Positions 8,058 to 15,310 of a DNA stretch of 64,000 bases are shown piece by piece (the first letter of the stretch is position 1; every line of letters starts with the position of its first letter). The notes beneath the pieces are model-generated. The model did no database searches. It was not told where the DNA came from and worked only from the letters and a program-made list of their open reading frames with translations. Location of the stretch: NCBI RefSeq assembly GCF_010729665.1, contig NZ_AP022610.1:5332001-5396000 (forward strand), given 5' to 3'. This DNA is from Mycolicibacterium madagascariense. Its GTDB lineage: Bacteria; Actinomycetota; Actinomycetes; Mycobacteriales; Mycobacteriaceae. The translations under genes and the position numbers were made by a program.

Positions 8058-8633
8058 CTAAGCGTCTCCTGTTCGAGTGCGAATGCGGATCTTGACGGGG
8101 TCGGCCAGGATCGCGGTGGCCGTCCGCACGGCGTCGGCGATGGCGGACTCCACGTCGGCGTCCCCGCCGTCGGTCGTCGTGCGCGCGGTGACGGTGACCT
8201 TGCGCAGCGTCGCCGACGACCGGGCGTCGAGCACGCCCGCGACCGACTCGGCTGCGGCCGTGGCCAGCCGGGCGACGTCGGCGGGCGCGATCCACACGCT
8301 GCTGCGCGCGTTCACCGGGATGGCCGTCCGGCGACGGGGTCGCACGGCGGCGTACAGCCACCAGAGACCGACCACGATCGCCACGACGCCGACGGGAATC
8401 ATCCACACGGCGAACGTCAGTCCGTCGATCCAGCCGACGGCGTTCTTGGTCCATTCGCGACCGTCGAGCCATCCCGCGGCCACGGCGCCGTCGCGCAGGC
8501 CGACCGCCCCGAGCCCCAGCAGGAGCACGGCGATCAGCGTGCCGACGTAGCCCGCGGCGGGGGCGGCCACCGGGACCTTGCCCGCGATGGGGGTCGGCGT
8601 AGGCGTCTTGGCCTGCTCGACCGAGGCGGTCAT
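8058..8633 (-). CDS. DUF6286-type membrane protein of the Asp23 island
   Basis: The 191-residue protein has a Pro/Thr-rich N-terminus, two membrane helices (about 25-45 and 75-97) and a C-terminal soluble domain of about 90 residues. That domain holds PVNARSSVWIAPADVARLATAAAESV and then a strand-rich part that resembles the neighbouring Asp23-type proteins (LRKVTVTARTT, VKIRIRTR). It overlaps the upstream Asp23-like gene by 4 bp (ATGA) and abuts the AmaP-like gene. It looks like a second anchor, parallel to AmaP. The DUF number is from memory of similar actinobacterial clusters and is less certain than the topology. Confidence 0.65.
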   Translation of the reverse strand: MTASVEQAKTPTPTPIAGKVPVAAPAAGYVGTLIAVLLLGLGAVGLRDGAVAAGWLDGREWTKNAVGWIDGLTFAVWMIPVGVVAIVVGLWWLYAAVRPRRRTAIPVNARSSVWIAPADVARLATAAAESVAGVLDARSSATLRKVTVTARTTTDGGDADVESAIADAVRTATAILADPVKIRIRTRTGDA

Positions 8634-8998
8634 GACACCCTCCTGGAGTGGTCGTCGGAGTCCACGACGACGGCTTCGATGGCGACGTCGACGCCGTCGA
8701 CCTCGAAACCGGCGGAATCGGTCAGGGCTCGAGTTACGTTGTCCTGCACGGCCTTCGCGACCGCGGCCACGGGCTGCGGCCAGGTCACGGCGACGCTGAG
8801 GTGAGCGCGGACGCGGGTGGCCGAGACGACGACCCGGGCCCGCGGCAGGTCACGGCCGGTGAGCTTGTCGAGTCCGGCCGCGTGCGGCTGGACGCCGGGG
8901 GTCGTCAGTGCGGCGTGCATCGCCACGCGCTGGGCGACCTTGTCCCGCACGACCAGCGAGCCCCGCTCACCCGGGTCGGTGCTCGGTTCGCTAGCCAC
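8630..8998 (-). CDS. Asp23/Gls24-family envelope stress protein
   Basis: About 122 residues from a GTG at 8998, preferred because it overlaps the previous stop by only 8 bp; an ATG at 9037 would add 13 residues and a 47-bp overlap. The fold pattern is Asp23-like: an initial helix (RDKVAQRVAMHAALTTPGV), a strand (ARVVVSATRVRAHLSVAVTW), a long helix (PVAAVAKAVQDNVTRALTD) and a closing strand (VDGVDVAIEAVVVD). It is soluble, with no signal peptide. It sits between the DUF2273-like and DUF6286-like genes in the operon. Function: presumed structural partner of the membrane anchors under envelope stress. Confidence 0.75.
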   Translation of the reverse strand: MASEPSTDPGERGSLVVRDKVAQRVAMHAALTTPGVQPHAAGLDKLTGRDLPRARVVVSATRVRAHLSVAVTWPQPVAAVAKAVQDNVTRALTDSAGFEVDGVDVAIEAVVVDSDDHSRRVS

Positions 8999-9170
8999 GG
9001 CCGCGTCCCCGCAGGAGGGCGCCGAGGTCGAACTCACCGTCGCGATGGCCGCCGATCAGGTAGCCCACGGCGCCGAGGATCAGCGCGACGAGGAACCCGG
9101 TGAACCCGCCGGCGGCTGCTGCCACGCCGAGCAGCAGCCCCGCGATCAGTCCCAGACTGGATGTGGTCAT
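8991..9170 (-). CDS. Small DUF2273-like membrane protein
   Basis: A 59-residue protein starts at the ATG at 9170, which has an ideal GGAGG ribosome site (spacer TATTC); an upstream GTG at 9197 is less likely. Two glycine/alanine-rich hydrophobic stretches (LGLIAGLLLGVAAAAGGF and FLVALILGAVGYLIGG) form a membrane hairpin, followed by a short basic tail (LLRGRGRG). DUF2273 proteins are regular members of Asp23/AmaP clusters. It follows the mini J-domain gene after 42 bp, the largest gap inside this operon. Confidence 0.78.
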   Translation of the reverse strand: MTTSSLGLIAGLLLGVAAAAGGFTGFLVALILGAVGYLIGGHRDGEFDLGALLRGRGRG

Positions 9171-9212
9171 GAATACCTCCGAGAAGTGTTGCGCCACAGT
9201 CTTTTTGCGACG

Positions 9213-9443
9213 TCAAAGAGTGATGTAGCGGCGGCCGCCCGGGCGGCGAACGCGGATCCGGCGGATCAGCGTTCGCACGGACCCGAGTCGGCTGCGTCGC
9301 ACGAGTAGGGGTGGTGCGTCGTAGCGGCGGTCGATCGCCTCGAGTGCGGCGGTGAACCGTGCCGCGTCGCCGCCGGCGTCGGGATGCCACGCCAGGGCCG
9401 CGGCACGGCGCGCCCGCTTCCGGTCGAGCCGTGGGTCGGTCAT
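9213..9443 (-). CDS. Mini J-domain-like protein
   Basis: This 76-residue basic protein holds a truncated J-domain: a helix (DPRLDRKRARRAAALAW), then the HPD triad as HPDAGGD (21-27), then a second helix (AARFTAALEAIDRRYDA). HPD is the signature by which J-domain proteins stimulate DnaK-type chaperones. The rest is an Arg-rich tail (RRIRVRRPGGRR) that could touch nucleic acid or membrane. No zinc finger or client-binding domain follows. Its start overlaps the stop of the next Asp23 gene by 4 bp. A role in recruiting DnaK to Asp23-type proteins is inference. Confidence 0.7.
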   Translation of the reverse strand: MTDPRLDRKRARRAAALAWHPDAGGDAARFTAALEAIDRRYDAPPLLVRRSRLGSVRTLIRRIRVRRPGGRRYITL

Positions 9444-9718
9444 GGTGCCGTCGGTGCGACGACGTCCTCGACGGTGACGTCGACGGGGCCCTTGGTGATG
9501 GTGCCGACCACCTCGCGGATGCGGGCGGCCGTCTCGCGGACGGGGGCGCCGAAGACCAGGGACACGTGCACTTCGGTGACGTCGTCGCCGAGGCGTATGC
9601 CCGCCACGCGGCGTCCGGGGAGGTAGGTGCCCACCTCACCGAACATGCCCGCGTTGAGCTCCGCCACACCTGGCACGCCGAGCACTGCCGCGGCGACGAC
9701 GTCGGCCATCTCGGTCAT
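9440..9718 (-). CDS. Short Asp23/Gls24-like protein
   Basis: The 92-residue protein shows the Asp23 pattern in compact form: helix (MTEMADVVAAAVLGVPGVAEL), strand (VAGIRLGDDVTEVHVSLVFG), helix (PVRETAARIREVVGTIT) and strand (PVDVTVEDVVAP). It is cytosolic and acidic. It lies 3 bp after the larger Asp23 gene and overlaps the J-domain gene by 4 bp, so the three are co-translated. It may form mixed oligomers with its paralogue upstream. Confidence 0.8.
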   Translation of the reverse strand: MTEMADVVAAAVLGVPGVAELNAGMFGEVGTYLPGRRVAGIRLGDDVTEVHVSLVFGAPVRETAARIREVVGTITKGPVDVTVEDVVAPTAP

Positions 9719-9721
9719 GCG

Positions 9722-10183
9722 CTACTGCACGCGGACGGTCGCGGGCTCGTCCGCGCCCTCGTCGTCGTCCTCGAGGTGGACGTCGTGGACCGTCACGTTG
9801 ACCTCGGTCACTTCGAGACCGGTCATCCGCTCGATCGCGGCGATGACGTTGCGGCGCAGTCCGTTGGCCAGGTCGGCGATCGAGACGCCGTACTCGGCGA
9901 CGATGTCCAGGTCGACCGCGGCCTGCTTCTCGCCGACCTCGACCGAGACGCCCTGGGAGTGGTTGACGCTGGCACCCGGGATGCGCTCGCGCAGCGCGCC
10001 GACCACCCGGGAGGCGCCGCCGCCGAGGGCGTAGACGCCGTGGACTTCCTTCGCGGCGATGCCGGCGATCTTGGAGACCACGGTGTCGGCGATGGTGGTC
10101 TTGCCGTGCGTGCTCACCAGGGTGGCTTCGCTGCGGGTGCTGACGTCGGTGCCCTGGGTTCCCACGGGCTGGGTGCTGGTCAT
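9722..10183 (-). CDS. Asp23/Gls24-family envelope stress response protein, first gene of the operon
   Basis: The 153-residue protein is the canonical Asp23/Gls24 member here. A flexible N-terminus precedes GKTTIADTVVSKIAGIAAKE, then VHGVYALGG, the strand VSVEVGEKQAAVDLDIVAEYG, the helix LANGLRRNVIAAIERMTG, the strand LEVTEVNVTVHDV and an acidic tail (EDDDEGADEP). The match to family order and length is good. An AAGGAG ribosome site precedes the ATG. In Staphylococcus, Asp23 coats the inner face of the membrane; a similar role is assumed. It is the promoter-proximal cistron, transcribed divergently from the ECF sigma gene, which is the obvious candidate regulator. Confidence 0.88.
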   Translation of the reverse strand: MTSTQPVGTQGTDVSTRSEATLVSTHGKTTIADTVVSKIAGIAAKEVHGVYALGGGASRVVGALRERIPGASVNHSQGVSVEVGEKQAAVDLDIVAEYGVSIADLANGLRRNVIAAIERMTGLEVTEVNVTVHDVHLEDDDEGADEPATVRVQ

Positions 10184-10311
10184 GCTGATCGCGCTCCTTC
10201 TGAGTCGATGGGTTGATGTGGTGACACGGTGTAGTCGACGCCGGCGACGTCATCCGAACGTCCTTCACGGGTGAGCTGTGTCACAACCTTCGTTCATGGC
10301 ACACTGCGGGC
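10184..10311. promoter_or_regulatory. Divergent promoter of Asp23 operon and ECF sigma gene
   Basis: This 128-bp region carries two head-to-head copies of the heptamer GTGACAC: one on the plus strand at 10221-10227 and one on the minus strand at 10284-10278. They are placed so that each could belong to one of the two outward promoters. They may be -35-like elements of the ECF sigma factor encoded next door, or an operator. No ordinary -35/-10 pair is obvious for the operon. Confidence 0.35.
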
Positions 10312-10878
10312 GTGAGCACCGACCGGCCCCTGGCCGACGCCGGCGACGCAGCACTGGTCAGCGCCGCCGCGCTGGGGGATCGCGCCGCGTTCGAGGTGGT
10401 GGTGCACCGGTACGGCCCCATGCTCTACCGCTATGCCCGGCGGATGCTCGCCAACGAGCAGGACGTCGCCGACGCCGTACAGGAGACCTTCGTCGCCGCG
10501 TGGCGCCAGCTCGACACCTTTCGCGGCCAGTCCTCGCTCAAGACCTGGCTGTTCTCGATCTGCGCGCGCAAGATCGTCGACAGCTACCGGGTCAAGCGCG
10601 CCGTGCCCATCGACGACCTCGCCCTACAGACGCACCCGTCGACGGGGCCGGACGACGATCCGTTCGCCCACGCGTCATCCACCGAATTCCTGACGGCCCT
10701 GGAACGCGCACTCGAAGAACTCCCCCCGCGTCAGCGCGCGGCCTGGGTACTCAGGCAGATCGAGGACATGACGTTCCCCCAAATCGGGGACATACTCGGG
10801 TTGACCCCCGATACGGCCCGCGGTCACCATTTCCGCGCCACCCGCACGCTGCGGGAGAGATTGAGGAGGTGGAAGTGA
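10312..10878 (+). CDS. ECF-type RNA polymerase sigma factor
   Basis: The 188-residue protein has sigma region 2 (about 15-85: HRYGPMLYRYARRML, then DVADAVQETFVAAW and SLKTWLFSICARKIVDSYR) and region 4 (about 125-180: ALEELPPRQRAAWVLRQIEDM, then the helix-turn-helix FPQIGDILGLTPDTARGHHFRA). Regions 1 and 3 are absent, as in group 4 factors. Start is the GTG at 10312. Its stop overlaps the start of the following Asp23-like gene (GTGA). No anti-sigma gene with a zinc-binding HxxxCxxC motif is seen nearby, so control may run through the adjacent Asp23-like or PAS proteins. Which mycobacterial Sig letter it corresponds to I cannot say. Confidence 0.92.
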   Translation: MSTDRPLADAGDAALVSAAALGDRAAFEVVVHRYGPMLYRYARRMLANEQDVADAVQETFVAAWRQLDTFRGQSSLKTWLFSICARKIVDSYRVKRAVPIDDLALQTHPSTGPDDDPFAHASSTEFLTALERALEELPPRQRAAWVLRQIEDMTFPQIGDILGLTPDTARGHHFRATRTLRERLRRWK

Positions 10879-11333
10879 GCCAGACGAGTGACCTGCTGTC
10901 GCAGGCCGGGGGCATTCTACGCAACGCCGCCGAACCCGGCTGGGACGCGATCGCGTCGCGCGTCGTCAATGCGGTCAGACGCACTCCCCGCGCCGGCGGC
11001 TGGCCACTGCTCGCCGATGGCCCCGACCTGCCCGGCTCCGGTCATCTCTTCGTCAGCGAGAACGTCCTGCGCAGCACCCTGGCCGTGACGCTGCGCCAGC
11101 GCTACCTCTGCCTGCCGACGGCCATCGACCTCGACGTCGAGGACGGCGCGCTGCGGGGGGTGCACGTCGACGTCACCGGCAGCTACGGCACCGAACTGCG
11201 CCGGCTGGCCGACGGCATCCGCGCCACGACCGTCGAGGTCGTCGCGGAGCTGCTCGGCACGACCGCGACCGATCATCACCCCATCGACATCACCATCACC
11301 GACGTCGTCACCGGCGATCCCCTGCAGTCCTGA
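10875..11333 (+). CDS. Asp23-like protein coupled to the ECF sigma factor
   Basis: This 152-residue protein starts at a GTG at 10875 inside the sigma gene's stop (GTGA overlap), with GAGGAGG just upstream. It begins with helices (SDLLSQAGGILRNAAEPGWDAIASRVV) and a region like MarR/Asp23 N-termini, and ends with an Asp23-type helix and strand (YGTELRRLADGIRATTVEVVAELL, HPIDITITDVVTGD). The position where an anti-sigma factor usually lies makes it a candidate modulator of the sigma factor; this is inference. It is the only Asp23-type gene of the cluster on the plus strand. Confidence 0.7.
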   Translation: MSQTSDLLSQAGGILRNAAEPGWDAIASRVVNAVRRTPRAGGWPLLADGPDLPGSGHLFVSENVLRSTLAVTLRQRYLCLPTAIDLDVEDGALRGVHVDVTGSYGTELRRLADGIRATTVEVVAELLGTTATDHHPIDITITDVVTGDPLQS

Positions 11334-11417
11334 CCGCCGTGTGCAACTAGCACCGCCGCTGGCCTACCCGCCCGCTTCCTCGTAGCGTCCTGCGCCCCAC
11401 CGCGAAAGGGCGAGGCG

Positions 11418-12638
11418 TTGAGAAGACCGTTGTCCTGGCCGGCCGTGTTGTGCTGGCTGACCGTCCTGCTCGACGGCTACGACCTCGTCGTGCTCGGCGC
11501 CGCCATCCCGACCCTGCTCGAACGGCACCATCTCGGGATGACCGCGAGCACCGCCACGTTCGCGGCCACGTTCTCCTTGGTCGGGGTGGCCGTCGGCGCG
11601 GCCCTGTCGGGCCCGTTCGCCGACCGGCGCGGTCGCCGCACGACGCTGCTGTCCTCCATCGCCCTGTTCTCCGTCGCGACGGCGCTGCTGCCGACGGCTG
11701 GTTCACTGGGCGTCTTCGACGCCTACCGATTCGCGGCGGGGCTCGGCCTGGGAGCCTGCCTGCCGACCGCGCTGACGGTGATGGCCGAGCGCGTTCCCCC
11801 GGGCCGGCGCGCCCTGGCCAGCACGCTCACCATGACCGGCTACCACACCGGGGCCGTGCTGACGTCGCTGCTGGCCCTGCGGTTCGTGCCGCGCTGGGAA
11901 CCGCTGTTCTTCCTCGGCGGCGCGGCGGGTCTACTCCTGCTGCCCCTCGTCTGGCTCCGGCTGCCCGAGTCGGCCGCCTTCCTCGATCTGCGCTCCGAAC
12001 CACGGGAACCGTTGCGCGCCTTCATGACTCGCCCTCGGTTGGTCATGACGCTCGGCGTGTGGGCCGGTTCGTTCATGGGACTGCTGCTCGTCTACGGGCT
12101 GAACACGTGGCTGCCGACGCTGATGCGCACCGCCGGGTATTCGATGTCCTCGTCACTCACCCTGCTGCTGGTGCTCAACGCCGGGGCGATCGTAGGACTG
12201 CTCGTCGCCGGGATGGTCGCCGACCGGCGCGGCATCAAGGCGACCGTCGTGGTCTGGTTCGGCGTGGCGGCGGTATTGCTCGCGACCCTCAGCCTGACGT
12301 TCACCAGCAGTCTCGTCCTGGACGCGGTCGTCTTCGTCACCGGCGTCTTCGTGTTCTCCGCTCAGGTGCTGATCTACGCCTACGTCACCGCGGCCTACCC
12401 CACCGACGTGCGAGCGACCGCGCTGGGATTGACGGCCTCGGTCGGGCGGCTCGGAGCGATCTTCGGGCCCGCCCTGACCGGGCTGCTCGTCGTCGCCGGA
12501 TCGGCGCATCCCTGGGGCTTCTACTTCTTCGCGGCGGTCGCCGTGCTCGGCGCCGCGGCCCTGGCCGTCGTGCCACGCGTCCCCGCGGCGGGGTCTCGTC
12601 GGGGCATTCCGCTCGAGCGCCGAATGTCCGACGAGTAG
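11418..12638 (+). CDS. MFS transporter of the aromatic acid:proton symporter (AAHS) type
   Basis: The 406-residue protein has twelve predicted helices. Helix 1 carries the AAHS hallmark LLDGYDLVVLGAAIPTL (about 16-32), including the D-x-Y-D charge pair; loop 2-3 has ADRRGRRTTLL and loop 8-9 has ADRRGIKATV. These features match importers of benzoate, protocatechuate and related acids. The TTG start at 11418 is supported by GGGCGAGG upstream. No aromatic ring-cleavage genes are nearby, so the substrate is open. It ends 430 bp before the next gene. Confidence 0.85.
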   Translation: MRRPLSWPAVLCWLTVLLDGYDLVVLGAAIPTLLERHHLGMTASTATFAATFSLVGVAVGAALSGPFADRRGRRTTLLSSIALFSVATALLPTAGSLGVFDAYRFAAGLGLGACLPTALTVMAERVPPGRRALASTLTMTGYHTGAVLTSLLALRFVPRWEPLFFLGGAAGLLLLPLVWLRLPESAAFLDLRSEPREPLRAFMTRPRLVMTLGVWAGSFMGLLLVYGLNTWLPTLMRTAGYSMSSSLTLLLVLNAGAIVGLLVAGMVADRRGIKATVVVWFGVAAVLLATLSLTFTSSLVLDAVVFVTGVFVFSAQVLIYAYVTAAYPTDVRATALGLTASVGRLGAIFGPALTGLLVVAGSAHPWGFYFFAAVAVLGAAALAVVPRVPAAGSRRGIPLERRMSDE

Positions 12639-13068
12639 CAAATGCCGAATGGCTTGCTGCGGGTCTCGCAGGCTAATGCCGTGGCGCCCAGCATTTGGCG
12701 GCTTGAATAGGCGGCATTGAGCCCCTACCTGCAATTATCTCTACCGCACCAAGCGTCTTCGAACCACCTTGAGTGAAGCTGGCAATCTCCTTTCAGGTTG
12801 GTCTTACGCGTGCGTCAAACATCGCGCCGAAAACGCGCTGAGCTGCGACGAACACCACGACGGCCGCGGCCGCCGCGGTCGCTCGGCAAACATTCGCGCC
12901 GTCGGTCGTGGCGTGATATACCAAACGTTCAAAGGGCTCTCTCCGGCACCAATCGGCCATGAAGGACGGCAAGGAATTGATGGCCAAGAATGACGCTTCG
13001 GCCCCGATCCGGACGTGCGAATTCAGCACTTCCGCTAACGGCATGACGTCGCCCGCGGGATCGTTCCC
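12639..13068. other. 430-bp gap without a convincing gene
   Basis: Base composition drops compared with the flanks (short AT-rich runs around 12730-12760 and 12905-12935). An open frame of 74 codons on the plus strand (12769-12993) and one of 83 codons on the minus strand (13043-12792) exist, but neither has a ribosome site or a known domain. The minus frame has fairly coding-like third positions and could be a decayed gene remnant. No tRNA or terminator hairpin with a U-run is seen. Confidence 0.4.
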
Positions 13069-14256
13069 ATGCCGGTAGATCTGCGGCAGTATCGTCTCGT
13101 CTACGTGGCCCCCGAGTTGGGCCGCACCGCGGTGGGTGACTACGGCACCGCGTTCGCCGACGCCGTGCGACCGCACTTCGGCGAGGTCGTGGAGGTGCGC
13201 ACCCTCGGCCCCGGCGAGGAGGGCGTCGCCGACGTGCGGCGGCACCGCGACACCGTGCGGGCGCTGGTGGCCGGCGGGCCCCCGGGGCGGGTCCTGGTGC
13301 ACTCGGAGATCGCCGCCGGTGGCGTCGGGCCGTTCTGGGCGACGGCCGGGCTGGCGGACGTGCCCGTGACGTCGACGATCCACGACCCACCCCAGGGCGT
13401 GTGGATGCCGGCGCGAACCCGCTTCATCGCGAGGTCCCGGCTGCGGACCCACGCCATCCACTACCCGCTGCGCCCGGTGTCGCGGAAGCTCGAGGGTTCG
13501 GTGTACGGCGACCGGACGCTGTTCGCGCTGACCCACACCGGACGACGGGCGATCACGCGCACCTACCCGCGTGCCGACGTGCACACCGCGCCCTACCTGA
13601 TCGCCGAACGGCCCGAGATCAAGCCCGTCACCCAGCGGCCCAAGGCCGTCGGCTTCTTCGGCTTGGTCTATCGCGGAAAGGGTTTCGAGCACATCGCGGC
13701 CATCCGCAAGCAGCTGCCCGACGACATCCTCATCCGCGTGGCCGGTCGCGGCACCCAGTCGCTGCCGCGCATCGACGGCGTCGAGATCCTCGGCCCCGTG
13801 GACGGTCCGGCCGAAGACGCGTTCTTCGAGTCGGTGCGCGCGATCGTGGTGCCCTACTGCAAGCGGCACTTCTACGCCGAGACCTATCCCGCCTCCGCGG
13901 TCGTGGCGCACTCGACCGCGTACCGCACGCCCGTCGTGTGCACCGACTACGGCGCGCTCGCCGACCTGAGCGAGTCCTCCGGTGTCCTGGTGGTCCGCGG
14001 CGGTCACGACCACGCCGACCCGCTGCCCTCGCTCTTCGCCTCGTCGATCGAGTCACTCGTCAACGACCACTCGCACCTGGCGGCACTGGGTGCGGCGTCG
14101 GATCAGACGCGGCGTCGCAACGGGGCCGCGGGGACCGCCGCGGCGTTCGCCGCCGTGTGGCGGGAGATGCTCGGCCGCGGCCAGGAGCCACTCGTCGAAC
14201 ACGCGCCGCAGCCCGAGCACCGCGTTCGCGTCCTGGCGGGCCTGCGCCACACGTGA
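13069..14256 (+). CDS. Glycosyltransferase, GT4-like
   Basis: The 395-residue protein has two Rossmann-like halves typical of GT-B enzymes. The N-terminal half begins LRQYRLVYVAPELGRTAVGDYG (acceptor side). The C-terminal half includes KAVGFFGLVYRGKGFEHIAA, VAGRGTQSLPRIDGVEILG and FFESVRAIVVPYCKRHFYAETYPASAVVAHSTAYRTPVV, where the E of AETYPAS takes the place of the E-x7-E donor motif of family 4. No membrane segment is seen. Donor and acceptor are unknown; a cell-wall glycolipid or capsule glucan is plausible. The start ATG at 13069 gives normal family length. A LysR gene follows after 37 bp. Confidence 0.75.
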   Translation: MPVDLRQYRLVYVAPELGRTAVGDYGTAFADAVRPHFGEVVEVRTLGPGEEGVADVRRHRDTVRALVAGGPPGRVLVHSEIAAGGVGPFWATAGLADVPVTSTIHDPPQGVWMPARTRFIARSRLRTHAIHYPLRPVSRKLEGSVYGDRTLFALTHTGRRAITRTYPRADVHTAPYLIAERPEIKPVTQRPKAVGFFGLVYRGKGFEHIAAIRKQLPDDILIRVAGRGTQSLPRIDGVEILGPVDGPAEDAFFESVRAIVVPYCKRHFYAETYPASAVVAHSTAYRTPVVCTDYGALADLSESSGVLVVRGGHDHADPLPSLFASSIESLVNDHSHLAALGAASDQTRRRNGAAGTAAAFAAVWREMLGRGQEPLVEHAPQPEHRVRVLAGLRHT

Positions 14257-14293
14257 CCTACTGTCGAGACATCACCCGGTGGAAGGTCGGCCG

Positions 14294-15181
14294 ATGGATC
14301 TCGACATGCGCAAGGTGCGGTATTTCGTCGCTCTCGCCGAAGAGCTGAACTACCGCGCCGCGGCCGAACGTCTGCATCTCGCCCAACCCGTCCTCAGCCG
14401 GCAGATCCAGAGCCTGGAACGCGAACTGGGCGTGCGGCTCTTCCTGCGGGACAGCACCGGAACCCGGCTGACACCCGCCGGTGAGCAGTTGCTGAAGGAT
14501 GCGGTGCCGCTGTTGACGGACGCCCGCGGACTGCAGCGCCGGGTGGCCGCGGCGGCGCAGAGCACCCGCAGCCTCACCGTCGGGTTCATGCCCGGCCTGA
14601 CGATCACCTTCGCGACCCGGGCCCTGTCGAAGGCCCATCCCGACGTGTCGGTCGAGGTGTTGCGCACCGACTGGACCGACCAGGTCACCGTGCTCCACGA
14701 TGGCCGCGCGGACGTCGGGTTCGTCCGGATGCCCATCGATCTGACCGGGTTGTCGACCCTGAGCGTCTGGCACGAGCCGCACGTCGCGGTCGTGGCCGCA
14801 GCGCACCCGGTGGCCGGCCGGGACACCGTCGGCATCGCCGAACTCGCCGCCGACGATCTGCTGCAGGATCCCGACACCGTTCCGGAGTGGAAGGCCGTCC
14901 GCGTCGATGCCGAGTACCGCGCCCCGTCGCCGCCCGCGCGCAGTGTCGAGGAGAAGCTGGAATGGGTGGCCAGCGGTCGAGGTTTCAGCGTGCTGCCCCA
15001 GTCCGTCGCCGACTACTACCGGCGCTCCGACATCGCCGCGGTGGCGCTGAACGACGTGGCGTTCAACGAGGTGCGGCTGGCGTGGCTGCGTGACCGCCGT
15101 TCCCCGGTGCTCGACTCGTTCGTCGACGTGGTCCGCCAACACCTGCCGTTGGAGGAGTCCGAGGCGCGGTTCTCGGCGTAG
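14294..15181 (+). CDS. LysR-family transcriptional regulator
   Basis: This 295-residue protein starts at the ATG at 14294, with GGAAGG 8 nt upstream. The N-terminal helix-turn-helix is textbook (MRKVRYFVALAEELNYRAAAERLHLAQPVLSRQIQ), followed by LERELGVRLFLRDSTGTRLTPAGE. The effector domain covers about 90-290 (SLTVGFMPGLTITFATRAL, GRADVGFVRMP). It precedes an SDR gene by 129 bp on the same strand, an arrangement where the SDR may be its target, though LysR targets are more often divergent. Inducer unknown. Confidence 0.92.
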   Translation: MDLDMRKVRYFVALAEELNYRAAAERLHLAQPVLSRQIQSLERELGVRLFLRDSTGTRLTPAGEQLLKDAVPLLTDARGLQRRVAAAAQSTRSLTVGFMPGLTITFATRALSKAHPDVSVEVLRTDWTDQVTVLHDGRADVGFVRMPIDLTGLSTLSVWHEPHVAVVAAAHPVAGRDTVGIAELAADDLLQDPDTVPEWKAVRVDAEYRAPSPPARSVEEKLEWVASGRGFSVLPQSVADYYRRSDIAAVALNDVAFNEVRLAWLRDRRSPVLDSFVDVVRQHLPLEESEARFSA

Positions 15182-15310
15182 CCGGCGGACGCCCCGATAC
15201 CCGCGGGGTATCGCGTTGGCCGAAAAAGGTCTTGGACCGACGCCGCCGCCGCGGGCATTGTCGACCTCGCAGGTCTTGGCAGCACGCGCCGACGAAGGGA
15301 CACCCAGATC

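Noticed and set aside
12769..12993. 74-codon plus-strand frame in the gap
   Set aside because: No ribosome site, no known domain, and base composition unlike neighbouring genes.
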